DNA from: CAYVFC01 sp964450715
Lineage (GTDB): Bacteria; Myxococcota_A; Polyangia; Polyangiales; JAFGIB01
Direction: 5' to 3'
Assembly (NCBI GenBank): GCA_964450715.1
Contig: CAYVFC010000020.1
Location: 1-64,000 of the forward strand
Length of the DNA: 64,000 nucleotides
In this document: in pieces, positions 19,962-27,105 of the stretch
Layout of the letters: each line of letters begins with the position of its first letter
Position numbering within the stretch: the first letter of the stretch is position 1
The notes under the pieces: generated by a model
Told to the model about the DNA's origin: nothing
Seen by the model: the letters and a program-made list of their open reading frames with translations, nothing else
Databases searched by the model: none
Program-made: the position numbers and the translations under genes

Positions 19962-20056
19962 GCTCCCGTCCTTTCCGGATCCCGGATCCACCCGGGGACC
20001 CACTATTCAGTGTGGGCGACGAAAGGGGCGCCGGGAAGGCCTCGGGGCTCGGTACC

Positions 20057-20143
20057 GTATACGATTCTGGTATACATATAAACCTAATGATAACTTGCGG
20101 TTAGCCACGACAATACCGTATACCATACCGATATCTAGTATAC
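20057..20143. promoter_or_regulatory. four GTATAC palindromes between divergent genes
   Basis: GTATAC occurs at 20057-20062, 20070-20075, 20118-20123 and 20138-20143. The first and third share the longer context TACCGTATAC. The cluster lies between the serpin and the divergent SGNH-type gene and is AT-rich compared with its surroundings. An operator array for a dimeric repressor or activator is inferred. Confidence 0.45.
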
Positions 20144-20193
20144 AATCCGCCCCAGTTCGCTGCCAGGTCCTGCTCTGAGCTATAATTATTGAT

Positions 20194-21027
20194 GTGGTCG
20201 AGCGTTGCCGGCGTCGTTCCTGTCCGGGTGGGAAGCTGCTTCTTTACTCGCTGCTCTTCGCTATCGCGTTTCTGATCGGCTCCGACCTATCGTCAACCGC
20301 GCGAGCGAATTCGCCGGAGGTTGCGCGAGTGACCGCGGTGCCGGTTGGCGGGAGTCCTCGCGTACTGTTCATTGGTAACAGCTACACCCACTACAACCTG
20401 CTTCCGGTGCTGGTGAGCAGGCTGGCCGCGGCCATGCCCGATCCGCTGCGGCTGCGGGTGCGCGCGGTCACCAGACCGGGGTACACGCTGCGCATGCACT
20501 GGAAGAAACGCAAGGAGCTGCTGTCGCGGATCAGAAACGGAAAGTACTCGCACGTCGTGCTGCAGGGGCACAGCCTGGATCCCATCGATCGCATCGACGA
20601 GTTCCAGGAGTATGCCTCGCGTTTTGATCGAGCTATCGACGCCGCGGGAGCGCAGACCGTGCTCTATCAGACCTGGGCGCGTCATCCGGGCGACCGGCTC
20701 TATCGCGACCACCCGCTGGTACACTCGGCCGAGGAGATGTTCGCCCGTGTAGACGATGTATATGCGCGCGCCGCCCACCGCCTGGACGCGCGGCTGGCTC
20801 CGGTCGGCCTGGCTTTCAAACGCGCCCTGCAACAGCATCCGGACCTGCGCCTCTATCGTCCGGACGGTTCTCATCCCAGCAGGTCGGGCACCTTTCTGGC
20901 CGCGTGCGTGATCTTCGGCTCGCTAACCGATAGCGATCCCGCCCGCTCCGCCTATCGCCCCCACGAGATCAGCAGGTCCGAGGCCCGCAAGCTCAAACAG
21001 GTGGCCGCGGCGGCTTTGGCGCGGTAA
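20194..21027 (+). CDS. secreted SGNH-fold hydrolase-like protein (DUF4886-like)
   Basis: 277 residues with an N-terminal hydrophobic segment (about residues 15-38, signal peptide ending near ARANS). The block-I motif GNSYTHYN carries the putative nucleophile Ser, SHVVLQGHS resembles block III, and DGSHPS carries the Asp-x-x-His of the catalytic triad. These are hallmarks of the SGNH/GDSL esterase fold, and the GNSYT variant is typical of DUF4886. The substrate is unknown; acetyl or acyl groups on sugars are common for the fold. The start is a GTG at 20194 without a clear Shine-Dalgarno, so it may lie a few codons downstream. It is divergent from the serpin and shares its putative operator region. 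Confidence 0.75.
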   Translation: MVERCRRRSCPGGKLLLYSLLFAIAFLIGSDLSSTARANSPEVARVTAVPVGGSPRVLFIGNSYTHYNLLPVLVSRLAAAMPDPLRLRVRAVTRPGYTLRMHWKKRKELLSRIRNGKYSHVVLQGHSLDPIDRIDEFQEYASRFDRAIDAAGAQTVLYQTWARHPGDRLYRDHPLVHSAEEMFARVDDVYARAAHRLDARLAPVGLAFKRALQQHPDLRLYRPDGSHPSRSGTFLAACVIFGSLTDSDPARSAYRPHEISRSEARKLKQVAAAALAR

Positions 21028-21208
21028 GCGGGCGGGTAAGGGCGGGGCTTATAGGGGCCATATTCGGCGTTGTCCCTCCTCGAAGTGGCTCTACCACTGC
21101 TTCGTCGGGCCAAGCACCGAATCTGACACCCTCTAAACACACGAACTCAAAGAGTTTTCAACCCGTTCGCTGCTCTAAGTTGGTAGGCTATATTACCGTT
21201 GGCTCGAA

Positions 21209-22324
21209 GTGAGACCTATTGTTTCCCGGTATGCCTGGCTTGTGGCCGCGGGCCTCGTCTTCGCGTGGTTCATGACGGACGACGCTCGTGCACAGGAGGA
21301 GCCCGAGGAGGCGAGTGAAGCGCCCTCGGGGCCGAAGCGAGCGCTGGCGGTCGGCGCCGCGGTGGTTCCCGGCGCGCTCGTGCACGGCAGCGGCAGCTAC
21401 GTGCTGGGGAGAAGCGAGACGGCCGAGGCGCTGTTGTGGACGGAATTGGGCGGGATCGGCCTGATCGGCACCGGCGGTTACGCCTTGTTTGCCACCGGTG
21501 CGGCGCGGAACCTGGTCGGGGTCGCGGCAACCGGCCTGGTCGCGGGATTCGGGCTGTTCGGTATCTCCTGGCTGGCCGACCTCCACGCGGTGACCGCGCC
21601 CGAGGGCGGCTGGGGTAGGGCCGCGCGGATGGCTCCTATCTGGGAGGCGGAGGTCGGGTACAGGTATGTATACGATCCGCGCTTCGACTACCGCCACTTT
21701 AGCGTGACGGGCGCCTCGTGGTGGCTGGGTCGATGGCGGTTCAGCCCTTCGTTCTGGGCAGAGCCGGATGCGATCAACTCGAGGCTGCGCATGGTCGTCG
21801 CTCACCGCTTGCTGGGCCCCTCCCGCGCCGTCCGCGGCGAGGATGGGAGCTTGCTGGAGATCCGGCTGGCCGGGACGGAGCACCGTTTTCCCCGCGAACG
21901 CTTCACGCTCGGCACGGCCGAGTGGATGGTATCCGGCCGCCTGGACCTGCAGCGTCTGGGACCGCACCTTCAGGGCTCTTTTGCCGAGCTGGGCGTGGGC
22001 GTGGGATTCCAGACGACTCGGTTCGGCTTGCGGGAAGTCGAGTCGATGATGGAATCGCTGCTGCTGTCGCGGATCGCCTTCGGGATCTACGTAGGCGACC
22101 AGCGCTCGAGCGGCGGCGAGTGGAGCGTCTACTACGACCATCGCCACGATGGTTTTGCAGCCGGTATGCAGATGCCCGGTCCGGGCGCCGGCACCATCGG
22201 GCACCTCGGCCTGCAGGGACACCACTATTTCGACGAGCGCTGGGGAGTGGGCGCCGATTTTCGCCTCGGGTCGGCCTACGTGCTGGGCGCGTCGGCGCGC
22301 TTTCGCCACTGGGGGGCGCCATGA
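21209..22324 (+). CDS. predicted outer-membrane protein of unknown function
   Basis: 371 residues starting with a signal peptide (cleavage near ARAQEE), then an acidic spacer. A Gly/Ala-rich segment with two hydrophobic helices lies at about residues 45-125, and the C-terminal 200 residues show alternating amphipathic strands ending in an aromatic-rich stretch (SARFRHWGAP). The C-terminal part resembles a small beta-barrel; no named family was recognised. The start is the GTG at 21209 with only a weak upstream GAAG. The gene overlaps the next by ATGA, so both are translated together. A membrane partner for the downstream phosphoesterase is conceivable but not shown. Confidence 0.65.
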   Translation: MRPIVSRYAWLVAAGLVFAWFMTDDARAQEEPEEASEAPSGPKRALAVGAAVVPGALVHGSGSYVLGRSETAEALLWTELGGIGLIGTGGYALFATGAARNLVGVAATGLVAGFGLFGISWLADLHAVTAPEGGWGRAARMAPIWEAEVGYRYVYDPRFDYRHFSVTGASWWLGRWRFSPSFWAEPDAINSRLRMVVAHRLLGPSRAVRGEDGSLLEIRLAGTEHRFPRERFTLGTAEWMVSGRLDLQRLGPHLQGSFAELGVGVGFQTTRFGLREVESMMESLLLSRIAFGIYVGDQRSSGGEWSVYYDHRHDGFAAGMQMPGPGAGTIGHLGLQGHHYFDERWGVGADFRLGSAYVLGASARFRHWGAP

Positions 22325-23421
22325 GGCTCCGGCACGCGGTCCTGGCAACCACCGCGCTGGCGGTGCTGCTCAACAGCGCTTGCTTACGACCCGGCCAGTC
22401 GCGCGCCGAGCGTGACCTGCAGGTCGGGCACGCCTCGGGCGCCGGGCTACGTGTCGACGTCGAGGAGGGGCTGGCGGCCATCCGCGAGCTTCGTTCGGGT
22501 AAGTTATTGCTATGGGGCGGGGCGCCCGCCTTCGAGATGACCGTTGCCCGCGAGGCGACGGCAGACGCGGACCTGGAGCTGCTGGTAGACAACTGCAGCC
22601 CCGCTGCGGAGCTCGGCGCGCCCGAGGTGGTATCCATCCAGAAAATCGATCGCGCCGCGGCAACGCAATGCGGATGGAGCCTGCGCCTGCCGGCGGACGA
22701 ATCCGTTCGTTTGAGCGTCGCCTCGCCCGAGGCTGCCGCCGAGGGACCTTTCCGTTTCGCCGTATTGAGCGACGTGCAGGACGCGGTCGACGAGCTCGGC
22801 GATATCCTGGCGCTGATGAACAGGGACCCCCGGCTCTCCTTCGTGCTCAGCACCGGTGATCTGTCCGAGAGCGGTAAGGCCGGGCAGTTCGAGCGTTTTC
22901 AATCCGAGCTACAAGCGTTGAACGTGCCTTTCTTTACTACCCTGGGCAACCACGACGTCTCCTTTTCCGGTAGCCGCTTTCAGAACTACTTCGGCCGTGG
23001 CAGCTTTCATTTTGCGTATCGCGGGGTTCACTTCACTATGCTCGACTCGGCCAACGCCACCATCGATCCGATCGTGTATGACTGGCTCGACGGGTGGCTC
23101 GCCCTCGGCCGCGGTCGGATCCACGTGGTCGCCATGCACGTCCCGCCCCTCGATCCGGTGGGTCTGCGCAACGGGGGCTTTGCCTCACGCAACGAGGCCG
23201 CCCTGGTGCTCGCGCACCTGGCCGAGAGCGAGGTCGACCTGACGCTGTACGGGCACCTGCACTCCTATTATCGCTTTTACAACGCCAGCATCGAGGCGCA
23301 CGTCAGCGGCGGCGGAGGCGCCTACCCCGAGAAGTTCGACGGAATCGAGCGTCACTTCCTCACCGTGGATATCGACTCAGTGACCGAAGAAATAACGGTC
23401 GAGGTGGTCCGGGTCGATTAG
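22321..23421 (+). CDS. lipoprotein metallophosphoesterase (calcineurin-like)
   Basis: 366-residue lipoprotein (lipobox LNSAC) of the calcineurin-like fold. The N-terminal 130 residues form a separate region of unknown role. The catalytic part holds the two-metal signature: SDVQD (first motif, Gln where most members have His), STGDLSES (GD), GNHD, AMHVPP (His) and GHLHSY (GHxH). The first-motif Gln is seen in some subfamilies and may change metal preference. It hydrolyses phosphate mono- or diesters, probably in the periplasm or on the surface; the substrate is not predictable. The ATG at 22321 overlaps the upstream stop (ATGA). Confidence 0.88.
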   Translation: MRLRHAVLATTALAVLLNSACLRPGQSRAERDLQVGHASGAGLRVDVEEGLAAIRELRSGKLLLWGGAPAFEMTVAREATADADLELLVDNCSPAAELGAPEVVSIQKIDRAAATQCGWSLRLPADESVRLSVASPEAAAEGPFRFAVLSDVQDAVDELGDILALMNRDPRLSFVLSTGDLSESGKAGQFERFQSELQALNVPFFTTLGNHDVSFSGSRFQNYFGRGSFHFAYRGVHFTMLDSANATIDPIVYDWLDGWLALGRGRIHVVAMHVPPLDPVGLRNGGFASRNEAALVLAHLAESEVDLTLYGHLHSYYRFYNASIEAHVSGGGGAYPEKFDGIERHFLTVDIDSVTEEITVEVVRVD

Positions 23422-23431
23422 TGCCGCGACC

Positions 23432-23570
23432 AGTAGATTTTGAGCGGTTTGCGGCGGTCTTCGGCGCCGAATGGCGGCGTCGCTCCTCCTCAAAATAGCG
23501 GTGCTATTCCTCGTCGTCGCTCCTTGCATTCGGGGCCGCCGCGCTCCGAAATACTCGGTCCGTTTTTTTG
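23432..23570. repeat. structured non-coding segment after the phosphoesterase
   Basis: It contains ATTTTGAG (23437-23444) facing CTCAAAAT (23489-23496), and a perfect AATAGC-GGT-GCTATT hairpin (23494-23508). GCGCTCCGAAAT at 23541-23552 recurs at the very start of the window (9-20). It is probably a degenerate dispersed repeat. Confidence 0.35.
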
Positions 23571-23579
23571 AGATGGGCT

Positions 23580-23861
23580 CTAGTATCCCGGTCCGGCTAC
23601 CTTCGAAGGTAAAAGGTTGAGCAGCAGGATGTGTGCGTTGCTTCGGGTGATGGCGGGGCGGATGTAGGTGTTGCCCAGACAGGAGAGCGCAAACACGCCC
23701 TTGTGCGGGCTGGAGTTGCCCCGGGCCTCGCGCAAAAGCCCGTCGACATCGACCACGTCCAGGAAGCGGTCGTACCCTATGTATTCGATCAGATGCGGGA
23801 TAGGGCAGTCGCCTTGCCTGCAGGACCTATCGCGATGTACTGCGCGGAGAAAATCCTTCAT
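23580..23861 (-). CDS. hypothetical protein
   Basis: 93 codons from an ATG at 23861. The translation looks protein-like, with an even mix of residues, HLIEYIGYDRFLDVVDV and a hydrophobic ILLLNLLPSK near the end. No family, motif or signal peptide was recognised, and no Shine-Dalgarno precedes the ATG. It lies between a repeat-like segment and a palindromic repeat, so it may also be a decayed gene end. Confidence 0.3.
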   Translation of the reverse strand: MKDFLRAVHRDRSCRQGDCPIPHLIEYIGYDRFLDVVDVDGLLREARGNSSPHKGVFALSCLGNTYIRPAITRSNAHILLLNLLPSKVAGPGY

Positions 23862-23917
23862 GGCGCTGTCGATAAATAGGACACATGGAACGTATCGTGG
23901 TTCTCCGCCACTTCCAT

Positions 23918-23980
23918 GTCATTTCGACCGAAGGGAGAAATCTCCTGCAAATGGAGATCTCTCCCTCCGGTCGAGATGAC
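23918..23980. repeat. REP-like palindrome (GTCATYTCGA family)
   Basis: Two 28-base arms (23918-23945 and 23953-23980) pair with only three mismatches, all G-U compatible, around the loop TGCAAAT. The outer motif GTCATYTCGA is shared with sequences at 36034 and, inverted, at 37980-37991. This is a dispersed intergenic repeat that could fold in RNA. Confidence 0.8.
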
Positions 23981-24078
23981 AACGACAGCGAAGCTCGAGG
24001 ACGCTTCGAATACGGTCGCGACCCTTTGGTAGAAAAGAAAGTCACTATAATGGCGGGAACTCCTCTACGTCCCGTGCG

Positions 24079-24471
24079 TCAATGGTCGTGTTCGCGGTGC
24101 CCGTGGCCCCCGTGCCCGTGGCCCGGGCAGTTGGGCTCGGTGGCGCGGCGAAGCTTGCCCTCGCGGAACCGGCGTATCGCTTCCACCGCGGAGATCTCAT
24201 CCGCGTAGAAGACGCCGATTCCGGCATTCGAGAGCTTACGGAATGCCGAGGGCCCGATGTAACGCACGATGATCGCGTCGATCTCCGTTTGAGAGAGCAC
24301 GTCCGCGGTTCTGGGGCCGGCCCAGTGGATGCACTCCTGCGAGTCCCAGTTCTCGACCGCCCGGTAGCTCTCTTGGTCGGTATCGTAAATCACGAAGAAA
24401 GCGGCCCGACCGGTGTGCTCGTCCACCGCGCAATCCAGCCACTTTCCGGATGAAGCAACCGCGATCTTCAT
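24079..24471 (-). CDS. NifX/NifB-type domain protein with His-rich tail
   Basis: 130 residues. The body (about 1-105) is a dinitrogenase iron-molybdenum cofactor biosynthesis domain (MKIAVASSGKWLDCAVDEH, with ADEISAVEAIRRFREG near its end). Such small proteins bind or carry Fe-S or Mo clusters. The last 17 residues hold seven His (GHGHGGHGHREHDH), suggesting metal binding. No nif structural genes are in the window, so a nitrogenase role is not supported. In sulfate reducers such proteins often neighbour redox complexes, and here a second copy starts the operon at 26711. It is transcribed divergently from the sigma-54 activator, with a candidate activator site between them. Confidence 0.88.
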   Translation of the reverse strand: MKIAVASSGKWLDCAVDEHTGRAAFFVIYDTDQESYRAVENWDSQECIHWAGPRTADVLSQTEIDAIIVRYIGPSAFRKLSNAGIGVFYADEISAVEAIRRFREGKLRRATEPNCPGHGHGGHGHREHDH

Positions 24472-24492
24472 TTTCGAAAGGCGCCTAGAGAA

Positions 24493-24510
24493 TGTTTTTG
24501 GGGCGAAACA
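24493..24510. promoter_or_regulatory. candidate activator site TGTTTT-N6-GAAACA
   Basis: An 18-bp inverted repeat with half-sites TGTTTT and GAAACA separated by TGGGGC, 22 bases upstream of the NifX-like start. The same architecture occurs at 26364-26381 upstream of the electron-transfer operon. Confidence 0.5.
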
Positions 24511-24616
24511 TCCGGCGTAACGTCAGGGGCTGCCCTCTATTCCTACTCTTATGGCGTTTCCGGCAGAAAATCCAGCTTTCTACAGGGTTCCCCCCCCCGC
24601 GTTTCTTCCGGCTGTT

Positions 24617-24665
24617 CAATATTGTTACTATTGTTTCAAATGGTTGTTTTACTATTGCAATATTG
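24617..24665. promoter_or_regulatory. symmetric box cluster upstream of the sigma-54 activator
   Basis: The order is CAATATTG (24617), TTACTATTG (24625), a 15-base spacer, TTACTATTG (24649), CAATATTG (24658). CAATATTG is itself palindromic. The region is strikingly AT-rich within GC-rich DNA and ends about 106 bases before the activator's ATG. An operator controlling the activator is inferred. Confidence 0.5.
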
Positions 24666-24771
24666 CTGGTTTCGGGGTATAGAATGAAAAACCGCTGGCG
24701 AGCGGGCCGGCGCGTTGGACTCGCGCGGTACCTCGCTCTCAGCCAGCAAGAAGAAGAAGAGCAGTCCGAGC

Positions 24772-26124
24772 ATGAAGCCCGAAGGCAACAAGATGTTCTT
24801 TCGGACCGTTCTCGACTCCGTCGCCGACGGGGTCTTCACGGTCGACCGCAACTGGCGTCTGACCTCCTTCAACAAGGCGGCCGAGCGCATCACCGGCGTG
24901 CCCGCAGAACAGGCGCTGGGCAAGCATTGTTCCGAGGTCTTTCACGCCGACATCTGCGAGCGTCGTTGCGCGTTGCGCCAGTCCATGGAGACCGGGGCCG
25001 AGTTCATCGACGTACCCGCCCGCATTCTCAATTCCCGCGGGCAGTCGATCCCCATCAGCCTCAGCACCTCGGTCCTGCGCGACGCCGAGGGAACCATGAT
25101 GGGAGCGGTGGAGACCTTCCGCGATCTGTCGGCTTTGGAACAGCTGCGGCGGGAGATCAAGCACCAGTACACCTTCGAGGACATCGTGGGAAAGAGCGAG
25201 GCGATGAAGAAGATCTTCGCCTTTCTCCCGGACGTGGCAGAGAGCGATACCACGGTGCTGATCGAGGGCAGCAGCGGTTCGGGCAAGGAGCTGCTGGCCC
25301 GGGCCGTGCACAGCCTCAGCCACCGGCGGAACAAGCCCTTCGTGGCCATCAACTGCGGGGCCCTGCCGGTGAATCTGTTCGAATCGGAGCTTTTCGGCTA
25401 CGCGCAGGGTGCCTTTACCGACGCCAAGCGCGACAAGCCCGGACGGCTGGCGCTGGCCGAGGGCGGAACCATCTTCTTCGACGAGGTGAGCGAGCTGCCG
25501 CTCGCTACCCAGGTCAAGTTGCTGCGCGTCTTGCAGGAGCACGAGTTCGAGCCGCTGGGCGGCGTGCGCACGGTGAAGGCCAACGTGCGGGTGGTGGCGG
25601 CGACCAACCGCAAGCTCGCCGAGCTGGTGAGCGACGGCCGGTTCCGGGACGATCTCTACTTCCGCCTGGCGGTAGTACGGCTGACCATTCCTGCGCTGAG
25701 CGAACGCCGGGAAGACATCCCCTTGCTGGTCGAGCATTTCATCCAGCGCTTCAACGCCAAGCGGGGCAAGAAGATCTCCGGCGTCACGCCCATGGTGATG
25801 GAGCTGTTGATGCGCCACGGGTTTCCGGGAAACGTACGCGAGCTGGAGAATATCATCGAGTACGCCTTCGTGCTCTGTCACAACGGCCTCATCGACGTGC
25901 GTCACCTGCCGGAAGACATCCAACCGAGCCGCGGTCGCGAATCCGAAGACGACGGAAACGGCTCCCGGCTCAAGGTCGCCGAGGCCGACGTGATCCGCTC
26001 GGCGCTGAAGAACAACCGCGGTCACCTGGGAAAGACCGCGAAGGAGCTGAGCCTGAGCCGGACGACTCTGTGGCGCAAGCTGAAAAAGCACGAAATCGCC
26101 GTGCGCGGTTATAAAACCGTCTGA
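24772..26124 (+). CDS. PAS-domain sigma-54-dependent transcriptional activator
   Basis: 450 residues from the ATG at 24772 (a TTG at 24715 would add 19). Domains in order: PAS sensor (about 10-125), AAA+ sigma-54 interaction domain (about 145-385), Fis-type HTH (about 405-445, SLSRTTLWRKLKKH). Walker A is GSSGSGKE and Walker B GTIFFDE. The sigma-54 contact loop reads GAFTDA rather than the usual GAFTGA. The PAS has a Cys trio, HCSEVF...CERRC, resembling the Cys cluster in nearby kinases. There is no receiver domain, so control is likely by direct ligand or redox sensing. It is the obvious candidate to drive the -24/-12 promoter at 26595 of the operon that follows. Confidence 0.95.
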   Translation: MKPEGNKMFFRTVLDSVADGVFTVDRNWRLTSFNKAAERITGVPAEQALGKHCSEVFHADICERRCALRQSMETGAEFIDVPARILNSRGQSIPISLSTSVLRDAEGTMMGAVETFRDLSALEQLRREIKHQYTFEDIVGKSEAMKKIFAFLPDVAESDTTVLIEGSSGSGKELLARAVHSLSHRRNKPFVAINCGALPVNLFESELFGYAQGAFTDAKRDKPGRLALAEGGTIFFDEVSELPLATQVKLLRVLQEHEFEPLGGVRTVKANVRVVAATNRKLAELVSDGRFRDDLYFRLAVVRLTIPALSERREDIPLLVEHFIQRFNAKRGKKISGVTPMVMELLMRHGFPGNVRELENIIEYAFVLCHNGLIDVRHLPEDIQPSRGRESEDDGNGSRLKVAEADVIRSALKNNRGHLGKTAKELSLSRTTLWRKLKKHEIAVRGYKTV

Positions 26125-26130
26125 GGAGGG

Positions 26131-26200
26131 AGGGGGCAAACCCCTCCCCTACGGGTCATACATCAGCGAACCCGTAGGGGAGGGCCTTGCGCCCGCCCGG
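26131..26200. repeat. dispersed GC-rich inverted repeat (CCCGTAGGGG family)
   Basis: A perfect 15-bp inverted repeat (26142-26156 and 26170-26184) with a 13-base loop, followed by CCTTGCGCCCGCCCGG. The same pieces recur at 51771-51890. Placed 17 bases after the activator stop, it may also act as a transcription end for that gene. Confidence 0.75.
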
Positions 26201-26351
26201 GAAGCGCGCGGCGCAATTTCGATGGGCACGTTCCCCTCCAATCGAAATGACCTGTGAATAAGGCGTATATAACGACTATAACGATCGGACTTTCGGGCTT
26301 ATAGCGCGTTCGGGGAATCGATGCGAACAATCATCACGCTTTTGAAAACCT

Positions 26352-26381
26352 GAAACATTCCATTGTTTCGCATGGGAAACA
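26352..26381. promoter_or_regulatory. candidate enhancer site for the sigma-54 activator
   Basis: Three half-sites in a row with 6-base spacers: GAAACA (26352), TGTTTC (26364), GAAACA (26376). The last two form TGTTTC-N6-GAAACA, the same pattern as at 24493-24510. The distance to the -24/-12 promoter is about 215-245 bases, typical for sigma-54 enhancers. Confidence 0.55.
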
Positions 26382-26594
26382 TTTTTCGCGTTTTTTTGCC
26401 AGTAAACATCCGCGCGGAGCGGTTTTTTTTCGAGAAGACGTTCGGAACCTGCGCGGCGATCGCGAACCCGTGCTAGACGCGTCGACCGCGAATCGTCTTT
26501 ACTGATGGTTTTGAACTCAGAATTAGCCATGAAACGGTAACCCGTATCGGTTGGGTTTTACGGGCTATTCCGTTCTTCGTACGTGCCCGGAGTT

Positions 26595-26610
26595 GGGCGA
26601 GCTTCTTGCA
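26595..26610 (+). promoter_or_regulatory. sigma-54 (-24/-12) promoter of the electron-transfer operon
   Basis: It reads GGGCGAGCTTCTTGCA. The GG at 26596-26597 and GC at 26608-26609 are separated by exactly 10 bases, and TTGCA matches the -12 consensus fully. Transcription would start near 26621, about 90 bases before the first gene. Confidence 0.65.
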
Positions 26611-26710
26611 TCCCCTTTCCAGTAGCGCGTCCGATCGTTTCATACCGTACCGACGGTGAGCGCGATGTTGGCCTGGAAGTTGCTACGGCCGGCGCAGGAG
26701 AGCGTTTGCG

Positions 26711-27058
26711 GTGAAGATAGCGATACCCCGCTTTGGCGAATCCGTGGCCCCTTGCTTCGAGTACTCGGCCACCATCGCCATCTTCACCGTCGAGAATGGA
26801 AAGGTGATAGCACAAAAGGATTTTGCTCTGCAGAGCCAGCAGGAGTTCGATCGCGTGCGTCTGTTGCGCGACCAAGGCGTGGATACGCTGATCTGCGGAG
26901 GCGTGCGGGACCGCTTCGAGGACATGATCCAGGCCCTGGGTATCCAGGTGATCTCCTGGGTCTCGGGCGACGTCGATGATCTGCTCGACAAGTTTCTGCG
27001 CGGAAAGCTCACGCCCGGGACCGGTCGACTGGGATACCCCGGGAAAAGGTCCGGCTGA
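26711..27058 (+). CDS. NifX-like cofactor-binding domain protein, first gene of hmc-type operon
   Basis: 115 residues forming one NifX/NifB-type domain (MKIAIPRFGESVAPCFEYS, then LLRDQGVDTLICGGV). It lacks the His tail of the copy at 24079. The GTG start at 26711 has AGGAGA at 26696-26701. The C-terminal 15 residues are Gly/Lys rich. It is the first gene after the sigma-54 promoter and lies 47 bases before the propeller gene. A role in handling Fe-S cofactors for the membrane complex is inferred from family and position. Confidence 0.85.
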   Translation: MKIAIPRFGESVAPCFEYSATIAIFTVENGKVIAQKDFALQSQQEFDRVRLLRDQGVDTLICGGVRDRFEDMIQALGIQVISWVSGDVDDLLDKFLRGKLTPGTGRLGYPGKRSG

Positions 27059-27105
27059 AAGGACAAACCGGTGTTGCCGTTCGAGGAGCGGCAAGGAGAG
27101 GCTCG

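Noticed and set aside
24472..24620. A sigma-54 promoter for the minus-strand NifX-like gene
   Set aside because: No GG-N10-GC pair with a good -12 element was found on the minus strand here.
24640..24660. A sigma-54 promoter directly upstream of the activator
   Set aside because: The GG and GC are 13 bases apart rather than 10.
26276..26530. 84-codon minus-strand ORF upstream of the electron-transfer operon
   Set aside because: Overlaps the candidate enhancer region, lacks a ribosome site, composition is not protein-like.
24079..27058. A nitrogenase (nif) cluster
   Set aside because: Only stand-alone NifX-type domain genes are present; no nifHDK, nifB or nifEN.
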